From: Apostichopus japonicus
Taxonomy: Eukaryota > Echinodermata > Holothuroidea > Aspidochirotida > Stichopodidae
NCBI RefSeq assembly: GCF_037975245.1
Contig: NC_092579.1
Location: 7,377,001 to 7,441,000 of the forward strand
Direction: 5' to 3'
Length of the DNA: 64,000 nucleotides
Shown: in pieces, positions 1 through 16,800 of the stretch
Layout: each line of letters starts with the position of its first letter
Numbering within the stretch: position 1 is the stretch's first letter
Translations under genes and position numbers: made by a program
Notes under the pieces: generated by a model
Database searches by the model: none
What the model saw: the letters and a program-made list of their open reading frames with translations, nothing else
What the model was told of the DNA's origin: nothing

Positions 1-109
1 AATATAAAAAATGCTGAAATTTTTCACATAAACCCACAATTGGTTTAGAAATCTTGTTTATATATTACAGCCGATCTACACTCTTGAAGGAGAGATATGA
101 CACAGACAG

Positions 110-565
110 GTCCAGCATTACATAAAATACAAATGTCATCACTCCTTCCGAAAATACATGTGATCTTGGTGTCTTGCTCGATAAACTAGATATGCAAAAA
201 CATTCAGAACACTTGTCGTTCAGCTGCATATGGTATTTACAAAATTGGTAAACTCAGGAGGTATCTAGATCAAGGCTCAACTGGTTTGTGCTTTTGTTAC
301 CTATCTGGATTTCTGCAACAGTTTGTATGTGAATTTGCCAGTTTCTCATATAGCTCCCCTTCAGAGAATTCAGAACGCTGCTGCTCGCCTAGTCTCACTC
401 ACCAAAAAGTTTGATCACATCACCCCTGTATTCCGTTCATTGCATTGGCTTCCCGTCTCTAAGCACATTGGTTTCCTTTGTCTCTTTCCTACTTTGTAAA
501 GCGCTTTGAAACGCCGTATTAAGCGCTATACAAATTTAATTTATTATTATTATTTATTATTACAT
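110..565 (+). mobile_element. L2-like LINE, 3' fragment
   Basis: Plus-strand translation in shifting frames gives the end of a non-LTR reverse transcriptase: LGVLLD, then LQRIQNAAARLVSLTKKFDH and HWLPV, a C-terminal block typical of L2-type elements. The block is followed by a tail with AAGCGCTTTGAAACGCCGTA and a run of TTATTATTATT. The endonuclease and catalytic RT parts are absent and the reading frame is broken, so this is a dead 5'-truncated copy. Similar tails occur near 17813 and 58707. Confidence 0.75.
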
Positions 566-999
566 GACCTTTCTTTGAGCATTGATTTGCTTTTATTTCT
601 CTTGTCAATAAAAACCAGTATGACTGTAAACTATGATAAAATCCAACAATCACTATGCAACAAAGAAAACTAAACCAGAGAACTGTAGTTTTGATATCTT
701 TATCATTTATATTTCAAATTCAATTGATGCAGTGTCTTTGAATCGAGAGTAAAAATACTTCATGGAAATGGCAATCCTTCTTGATTTTATGTTTAGAGAC
801 ACGAAAGACATTGAACATAGCACAAACATAAAAAAAATTAGGATCCTAAAAATGAACAGTTTGACACATTTAACAAAACTATGAAGTTCAAACACTTGAT
901 AATAAACATGAATTCTACACTAGGTATGAAGGAATGATTCCCTTCCCCCAGTGAATGTTAGAACAATATCACAGTACTTAGGATGGATCATACTTCAGA
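566..999. other. AT-rich stretch, nothing recognised
   Basis: No exon, RNA gene or clear repeat was recognised here. The open frames are short and without family similarity that I can see. Confidence 0.5.
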
Positions 1000-1745
1000 T
1001 AGTATCTTTCCATATAACCACTCAACTCCTGTTAGTTTCAATCAGTACTTTAACCATTCTTGACTTCACTCACACCTTCCATATAACTAACTGTGGATGA
1101 TGCTGTATTTTTTCACATAACTGTGGAAACCAGGCTAATATTGTAACCGGTCAAGTTGAGCCACACCTCCAACATTAATGATGAATATTACTGTATCTTT
1201 TCCCAGAACTACTCAAATTCTGCTATTTTCAATCAGTTCTGTGACAGTCATGACTTGACTCACACCTAGCGCCCAGTTTAGTAACCATGGAATCTGCAGC
1301 GCTGTATCTTTCAATGAGCTATGCAAAACATGCTTAATACAGTGACCATGCATGACTTGAGCTACACCTACAACATACATGATTGGTAGGATTGTGTCTT
1401 TTCACTCTACCACTGACATCCATTTTAAATCAGTCATGACTTCAGTGACACCTAACAAAAGTATTAACAATGGATACTGCAGAATCTTTTCTAGTAACTA
1501 TGGCAACAAGGTTATCATAAACCAATGCTGTAATCACTAATGACGTAACTCACACCTCCCACATTTGTAACAATGGATAAATACATTATCTTTTCATCTA
1601 ACCGATGAAGCCACACCAGTATCAAGCAGGTCTGTACCCATTCATTATTTGTGCCCAACCTCCCCCATTAGTACTGATGGGTTAATGCAGTATTTTCCCA
1701 AATACAAATTGAAATGCTGCTACTTTTGATTAAAACTGTGGTCAA
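1000..1745. repeat. Decayed tandem repeat, period near 98 bp, about 7 units
   Basis: A phrase like CATGACTTGACTCACACC recurs with variation near 1062, 1155, 1253, 1351, 1437, 1543 and 1645, so the spacing is about 86-106 bp. Between the phrases, AACAATGG and TATCTTTTC-like blocks also recur. The units have diverged strongly, so the array is old. It lies just downstream of the likely end of LCMT1 on the minus strand. Confidence 0.65.
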
Positions 1746-1746
1746 T

Positions 1747-1817
1747 TTATGACTTACATGAGCTTTGTTGCATTATGTCATCAATTTCCTCAAATTCTAC
1801 CCAACTGACAGCGACAA
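1747..1817 (-). CDS. LCMT1: LCMT1 candidate terminal exon
   Basis: Exon 7 of LCMT1 ends in phase 1 with a strong donor, so a short last exon is required. On the minus strand an acceptor (TTTCACAAG) at 1818 opens a frame in the right phase that reads VAVSWVEFEEIDDIMQQSS and stops at 1747-1749. WVEFEEI lies where human LCMT1 has LGLKEI, and the total length would become 330 residues against 334 in human. The match is short and the acceptor is weak, so this is a proposal. A different small exon further downstream remains possible. Confidence 0.35.
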
Positions 1818-2600
1818 CTTGTGAAAGTCGGCAAATGATCAAACTACCATATCCCCCCTGAAATTTAAGCAAAACAAATATTAAATAAGGGAGTAATGGA
1901 ATATCACATCTCAAATGTAGAAAAAGTCTTGACCAAAGCTATGCTGATGAACTGCTTTAACAGGCATCGTAGGTAGAGAGAGCTGCATGCGGTGAAACAT
2001 TATATAATCTGATTATGCCAGCTTTCAGCTGTTTCTGGGACAAACACATTGTTTTTCAACAATCAATACTAACAAATGATCATACAAATAAAATCACCAA
2101 CACAAATGTTGACTTCATTAGTTGGTTGTTTCTTGGCAAGAAGATGATGATGATGATGAAATTTATCAACAATTACTCTGTAACAAGACTGATAACTTTT
2201 GAACAAATCTTCTCAAAGCGGAACATCGAAGCAGCACTGATCATGAGAAACGTTTCTTCTGGTTCGATTTTCTTCCTCAAAAGGCAGTGAAAGCTTCGTT
2301 AGGTCTTCACATGGAGATTATCCAGACCTAAAACATAATTATGAAGTATATACAGATTATAGGCCAGACTGTAGCACATTACATGTATACATATGTTAGG
2401 TCACACTGTAACTTCATAGTTTAGGTGTATATTAGTTGTTATGCTAGAATGTACCACATCAAGTATACACAGATGTTGGGCCAAATATGAAATATATTAG
2501 TTGTAACAACTGAAACATTTCAAGTTCAAATACATGTTGAGTCTGATTCAGATTGTCCAAGGTACAGTTGCTGTGCCAACATCACACAATGGCCCTTTTT
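1818..2600. other. Probable last intron of LCMT1, no feature seen
   Basis: If the exon at 1747-1817 is right, this is intron 7 of LCMT1. Apart from a short ATG-repeat run near 2145-2160, I see no structured element or coding similarity. Confidence 0.4.
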
Positions 2601-2675
2601 GGTACATCACCTAACTATCTGGCCTTTGTCCATCCAAGCCTGATTCTGATTGTCCGAGTAACAGTTAATGTTTCA
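2601..2675 (-). repeat. Diverged echo of the 3' end of LCMT1 exon 7
   Basis: The stretch 2601-2640 resembles 2761-2799, including CTATCTGG, CTTTGTC and CCAAGCC in the same order and spacing. The similarity continues weakly to about 2675. In the gene's sense, the copied part is the last coding residues of exon 7 (AWKDKDQI) plus the donor. In the echo the donor reads GTTAGG instead of GTAAGT, so it is probably not used. It is an old local duplication with an offset of about 160 bp. Confidence 0.6.
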
Positions 2676-2772
2676 GACATTCTCCTTCATTTTAACGAAT
2701 GATCCCTTTGTGTGTCTGATACTGATTGCCTTAGTACATGTAAAAGATTGTGGCCTTATTTCGATCACTTAC

Positions 2773-9969
<7,197 letters not shown>

Positions 9970-10228
9970 TTTAAAATCAGTGTCTATGTTGATTGTTCAC
10001 TTGTTGTGTAGCCTGCGCTCTATTACAGGCCAACTCAGTCAGAATTTGTGATTGTCAATATCTCCGACAAAAGCGGGTTTCGCACAACTGGTGTGGAACG
10101 TAGTGATAGTAACCAAAGATAATTCACATTCGAATGTGGAATATCACTATTGTAACACAGAGCTAGGCCTCGGGTAGTTATTTTAATAAAAACTGTTGTT
10201 CCAGCTCAGAGCTGGCCATTTCGACGCG
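9970..10228. promoter_or_regulatory. Probable bidirectional promoter, LCMT1 / B3GNTL1
   Basis: Only about 260 bp separate the LCMT1 start codon (minus strand) from the proposed B3GNTL1 start (plus strand), so both 5' UTRs and the shared promoter must lie here. No TATA box is evident at a sensible spot. Just beyond, at 10249-10259, AAGATGGTGGC resembles the YY1 motif often found near housekeeping-gene starts. Transcription start sites cannot be set from sequence alone. Confidence 0.5.
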
Positions 10229-10237
10229 ATGATTGTG
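10229..10237 (+). CDS. B3GNTL1: B3GNTL1 candidate exon 1 (three codons)
   Basis: Exon 2 opens in phase 0 at SVILPVYN, and human B3GNTL1 has ten residues before this point. ATG ATT GTG followed by a donor-like GTAACT at 10238 would give [11 protein letters not shown]. An in-frame stop lies upstream at 10187-10189 and no other in-frame ATG comes between. It is a very short exon and other upstream starts cannot be excluded. Confidence 0.3.
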
Positions 10238-10756
10238 GTAACTATGTCAAGATGGTGGCTTAACTTGATGGCCTAGCCATCACCTACTTGTTTAGGCCTA
10301 GGCTGTTCAAAAATGGCTATTATATAACACATTAACTAGCCTAGGGTAATTTTTACTCACTTACACAATTTAAATCGCTAGGTTAAGTTAAACCTGAGTT
10401 ATGCCTAACCCTAACTCTTTGTCGAGGCCCTACTTATAGGCCTACTCTAACAAAAAAATTGAATTTACAATGTGAATAATGGCCAAAAAATAAATGGATT
10501 CTAACTTCTATGCCTGCAGTGCATGTAGGTCTACTTGAAGTTGAACTAATGTGATAGGATTTACCTTAAATAAGTCATGAAACACAAAGATGGTTTGCCA
10601 ATTTGGTATGTTGCTTGGTTAAATTGGTTTTTCCATGTTGATACTTAAATAAATACATTGTTTCAGTCTCTGTTTATCCATTGGGAATCATCATAACTGA
10701 GTACTAATTGCCTTTGTCTCTATTTTCTCATCAATCATTTCTCTTCCTTCCTACAG

Positions 10757-10873
10757 TCAGTTATTCTGCCTGTTTACAATGCTGCAAACTGGCTGGATGA
10801 ATGTTTGCAATCAGTGCAAAATCAAAGTTTCTCTGGCAAACTGGAGCTTTCAACATTTAATGATTCCAGTACA
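10757..10873 (+). CDS. B3GNTL1: B3GNTL1 exon 2
   Basis: Acceptor CTTCCTACAG and donor GTAAGT bound 117 nt. It encodes [20 protein letters not shown] and then [13 protein letters not shown], the first strand and helix of the GT-A fold, matching human [20 protein letters not shown]. Both ends are phase 0. Confidence 0.95.
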
Positions 10874-13800
10874 GTAAGTGTCATTCAATAAAAGTGATCA
10901 CATAAAATAACAAATACCTGCCCAACTTCAGCTACACAACTGAATGAGGAACATAACCCAATTAGTTTGGTCTCTTGATCAATCTCTAATTAAAGTACAA
11001 TAGTGATGTTTTCTAGCCCATTTTTCACTATGATAACTTTTGTTGTCTACAATATATTTTTATTTGAAGTTTTTAAGTGAAGCATCCCTGAATTCTCTGA
11101 CCCATGTAATGCTGGTCTTTGTACCCAACCTTCAATTGCCAATATGATACCCTGCGTCAGCGATGATGGTGGGACCTATGAACTGGATCAATTTGTTTCA
11201 TTGCTGTGTGCTGTAGTCCCCAATTTGCTTTCCCCTGCGAGTATCAAACGTTTTAGCACTCATACTTATTGTACAATAGTACTAGGATTATTTTGGAATT
11301 TATATAGATATACATGTGAAAGATTATGTACAGTACTCAGACTCACTTTTAGAGCCTTGTATGCATACTAGAAACATGCAAGGGGAATTACTCTACATGT
11401 AATTGTTCTCATGCTGGTTTTGTCATTCTACAAATCTGCTCTCCTTTGATAAACAAAAAGTAAATTTGAAGAGCAGTATTGTGAACTACTGACCTCAAGT
11501 GAATCAGTCTGCTTTATAGATGTTCTTCTCCTTCTTTTGTTTTGTATGAAATGTAAACTAAAATATGAGTTTTATATTGCTCTTTATTATCTCTTTGCAA
11601 ATGCACAGGATAATTCCTTAGCCATTTTACAAAAATGGAGACCAATCCTGGAAGGGAAAGGAGTAACTGTCATTATAGGTGGCCACACAGAGCAAAAACC
11701 AAAAGGAGGTACAGTAAAATATTGATTATTCATGTGCATTTCAGAGGTCAGACATTTGAAACATGGAATGGAACTTTTTTCTATTCTTAGCTATACATTT
11801 GAAGATTTAATTCATATGCTGTTAAAATTAGCAGATTTGGCTGCACATTTCTGTTTAAATTTCCTGGTACAGCTTGCAGTCCATGCATGACATCCACACC
11901 ACTGCCTATATTGTTCATGAACCTCATGAATGTTGGTGTTTTAACTTCATCATACATGCTTCATAACTTAGCACTGGTTGGCTATGGAATCACTACCGTA
12001 CTTAACAACATAGACTGAAATAAAACATGACGTTATTACTGTTAAAAGATAACAAATAAAGCCATATAAGTGCTCAAGATCAGGACTACAAAACACATGC
12101 AGGCCTAGAGTTTCACAATTATTATTATCCACTTGCTAAAAAAATTCAAGTGCTTAAAAAAAATCTATTAATTGGCTAAGAACAAGTTCTCACTGGCATT
12201 TTCCTGAATAACAGTAAACATCAGTTGACATTAACTCTAACAGAACTATGAGAACAAACCCAATTATATTTGCTGATAATAAGCAGAACTGCTTATTGTA
12301 TGGTGGTTATGAGACCCTTTAATAGGGTTGCCATGACTGTTCTGCTTTTTTCATAAGATATGTTGAACATTTACATTTTGCATTTCTACAGTCGGTTTTG
12401 CTAAGAACAGTGCAGTAAGGCAGAGTCACGGCAGATACCTGTGTTTTCTTGATGCAGTGAGTATTTTCTGTTTACACTAAGAAATAAAAACCTTATGTTG
12501 CTTTCTTTTGTTTGAACTTTTGTTTGTATGCAAACTAATGGAGGAGTAGAACCAATTACCATAGACGGATTACTGCAACAGGGAATAATATAGTGTTGAA
12601 AGTTATGTATCATGTTTGAAGACTCTGAAATTTGTGAGTAATTTGACCATATATTGCTCTGCGATACCAGATAAAATATTCCCTGAACAGTACTCGGTAG
12701 CGCCTACTAATTATGTGTGCATGTGAGAAGAAAAAGTGCTGTACAAAGATGGTGGATTTGTTATCTGTTGCCTTTTCTATGCTTATCTTAAGGTTCAAGC
12801 TAAATGTATGCATCTTCCGGATTATTAATTTCAAATTCTTGTTTGTTTTTAGGATGATGTCATGAATCCAGGGAGAGTTGAATCTCAGTTGAATGCTGCC
12901 AAAGAGAATCCTGATGCAGTTAGTATATTCTAAAGTATTTTATAATTCTGCAGTTTTAGCCGGTCTAAATAACTTTGTACTATCCTGACCAAATCATGTA
13001 CTGCTCACATAATAGGAATCACCTCAATTTAATAAAGGAATCTAAGTGGTTTCGACTGCTATACTTGTGACGTAGTGGTGTCCGAGGGGGACGTTCGCCG
13101 GCAGTTCTCCAGGTTAAACCCATCTAAGGCTGCTGGACCCGATAATGTCCAACCTAAGGTTTTGAAGCATTGTGCAATAGAGCTGGCTCACATTTTTACT
13201 GTAATTTACAATTTGTCCTTCAAAACTGGGGAGGTGCCTCATCTATGGAAGTAATCCAGTATTATTCCAGTGCCAAAATGTTCTGTCATCTCTTGTATGA
13301 ACGACCTTCGCCCTATAGCGTTAACTGCAGTGCCAATGAAGGTATGCGAGCGTTTATTCTTAAATCGTTTTAATCCGCTATTTGCTCCATTTTTAGATTC
13401 TTTACAGTTTGCTTACAAGGCTAGCCGTAGTTGTGAAGATGCCATACTGCTACTTCTTCAATGCCTGTATTCACACTTAGAGCACCATGGCAATTCTGCA
13501 CGCGTCATGTTCTTTGACTTCTCATCTGCATTCAACACTATTCAGCCTCACAATCTTGCTACAAAGCTTATCAACATGGGCATCCCACATGGGTTTATTC
13601 ACTGGATTGTCATGTATCTCACAAATCGCACCCAATTTGTCAAACTCGGTCCCACCTGTCGATCTAACATTATTACCTCCAACACCGGAGCGCCGCAAGG
13701 CACAGTTCTAGCTCCGTTTCTTTTCACCTTGTACATGTCTGACTGCAGATCCCAGGAAAAGATATGTCCCATCATCAAGTTTGCAGATGACACAGCCATG

Positions 13801-16800
13801 GCTGGACTCATTCGTGGTAATGATGATGGGGCATATCTCTGCCAGCTGCAGTCATTCGTGGACTATTGTGACAGTAACGTCTTGCAATTGAATGTTTCTA
13901 AAACGAAGGAAATGATCATCGACTTCCGCCGTAATGCTGTTGAACCTCCTCCAGTCATGATCAAGGGTAAAGAAGTTGAAAGGGTTCACTCCTACAAGTA
14001 TCTGGGTATTCACCTCAACAATAGCTTAACATGGGATGGTCACGTGGATGCCCTGGTAAAGAAGTTAAATACCAGGTTATATTGCCTCAGAAAGTTGTCA
14101 AAATTCAACGTACGTACCGATATAATGCAAATGTTTTATAATTCTATTATTTGCGGAGTTTGGAGATACTGTCTTATATGTTGGGGTGGGAATGTCACTA
14201 AAGTTGAGAAGGACTGTATCGATCACATAATTAGAAAAGCTGGGGGAGTCATTGGAGGTCAACAGCATACAGTCGACTCGGTGTACCAGTCACTGCTTCA
14301 AACAAAGCTAGATTCAGTTTGGAATGACTGTTGCCACCCCCTTCACTGTTATCTTAATGACAATGTAATTAACAGAGGCAGTGGCAGACTGAGACAGCCG
14401 TACACGAGAACTAATCGCTATCGTAACTCGTTCACTCCCCGTGCAATCAAACTTTTCAATGTCAACTTACGTCGCTAGGCTGTTGCAATAATCTTTTATC
14501 TTGTCCTTGTCTTACTGTTTTTCATTCTCATTCTTTAATCTCCATCTGTATATATCCTGATTTATTTTCCTATGCTTATTTATTTTTGTACTGATTTGAA
14601 CTTTTATGTGCGAGACACTAATTTCCTTATTTGGAGCAATAAAGTTTTACTTACTTACTTACTCCTAGCTATCGAGTTATATTTTATTACTTTTTTTTTA
14701 TATCTATAACAGATAAATTTGTGTCCCACAGATTTTATAATGTATTGCTTTCTTTCTTCAGATTCATCCACTTATTTGTACTACATACAATAGTTATTTC
14801 ATGTTTGGTTGATAACGTTGGTTTATCCTAATAGCAGGATATTGCACAAACTGTTTTGTTAAATTGTGTCTTTCCTTGCTTTCACAGAATTTATTAATTT
14901 TTGGAAAGATATTACTTTTATTTAAGTTACAACCAAATACTCATAAACAGAGTTTGAGAAAGATCAATCAGGATTTTTTTCTTAGATCCATAGTTTTTCA
15001 TTTTTCATTATCTGGCCAGACCAGATATCCAGGGCATATCTAGCTTGAATGACAAGGGCAGATTTAGGAGTTGAGAATAGTTACTTGCTTTCTCCTTCCA
15101 TCAGATCATTGGCAGCCAGTTTAGAAGAGAACCCCCGGACTCGACAGAGAGATTCACCCGTTGGTGTAACACTATCTCACCAAGACAGTTATATACACAG
15201 GTGAGATGTTTAAATAGCTCATCAACACAGTTATAAACACAGGTGAGATGTTTAAACAGCTCATCAACACAGTTATATTCACAGGTGAGATGTTGAAATA
15301 GCTCATCAACACAGTTATATATGCAGGTGAGATGTTGAAATAGCTCATCAACACAGTTATATATGCAGGTGAGATGTTGAAATAGCTCATCAACACAGTT
15401 ATATATGCAGGTGAGATGTATAAACAGCATATCAAAAGAATGTGAAAGATTTCTTATTATGTTTGCATTGTTAATCATCTTTTGTTATTGTCTTCGATAA
15501 CTGGCAGCATCAAAATATCAAAACATGCAATGATATTTTTCATTTCAGATTTATACCTCGCATGGACCGACTGTTGCCATGCCAACATGGTTCTGTGCCA
15601 GGACTGTTTTTGATAAAGTCGGTGGATTTGATGAATCTGGAAAGGTGAAATAGTTTATTCTTTTAATTTTTTTTAGTTTCTTACTATAAAATTGCAGTAC
15701 AATCAATCTCTTTATCACTCATCAAGACCCCCTCATCAAGCCCCCCATCATTTTCAACAGTTTCTTAGTATTTAATTGCAGTACAATCAATCACTTTTCC
15801 ACTCATCAACTGTCTTCACAATCAACATGATTTGGATTGTTGATTTTGAATTAAAAAATTGCACAGTTACTTTACAGCAGTCTGGCAGACTCTATAAAAA
15901 ACATGTATCTGTAGTTACTTGGATAGTTATAAGAAGATAGCAAATTAAGAAGCGGAGACACAAATAGCTGGTTTTGATTTGTTACAGACGTGTAAAAGTG
16001 TACATTTATATATCAGTCCAGGGGAAGTTTCTATCACCCATTTTAAGGGTTTGAGAAATGACCCATTTAACAAATCAGAGGCTCATCAATCCAAGCGACT
16101 GGACTATTTAGTCTAACACACAAAACCATTAAGGTCAGTGACAGCTCTCCAGAGGTAACACAAAGTCTTTATATGCCCTTTTATATGGAAACTTGCAGAA
16201 TATAAAGTTTTGATGATTTTTTTGTAGGGAACTCCAGAGGACCTCATTTTCTTCCTGAAACATCTCTCCTCGGAAGGCAAAGTTCACCGAGTAGATGAGC
16301 GTCTGATGATGTACCGCTACCACCCTCAGGCAACGACACATTCCATACACCGGTAATGAGGACTACTTTCATAGTTTGTATTATATATGCAATGGAGTTG
16401 AGGTGTATTGGTGAAGGTTGACTAAGAAATTAGAACAACGAATTTGAGGCAGTTTTCAAGAAAATTTGCAATTAATAAGACAAGTTTTTGAAAGGAAGTG
16501 AGAAAGTATCTCATGTGTTGTTGATGTGAGTGGTGGTGGTGTTGGTGGAGGTGTTGTGTGCTGTTGGTGGTATTGATAGTGGTGCTGGTGAGTGGTCCTG
16601 TTGTTGGTGTTAATACTGGTGTCTTAACTGTTCTCAGTGGTGTTGGTGTCATTGATGGAAGTGGTGTCATTGATGGAAGTCATGGTGCTGGTGGTGTTTT
16701 GTTTGCTGTTTCCTTTTTTCATTCTGATCATCATTGCCGCGTGTGATTACTTAATTTTTTTTTTTTTTTTTTAATAATTTTAAAATAAATTTAAAAAAAT

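Noticed and set aside
15101-15478. Minus-strand open frame of 125 codons with a 14-residue repeat ([14 protein letters not shown])
   Set aside because: It is the antisense reading of the 42-bp splice-junction minisatellite, and the repeat length follows from 42/3. It has no independent support.
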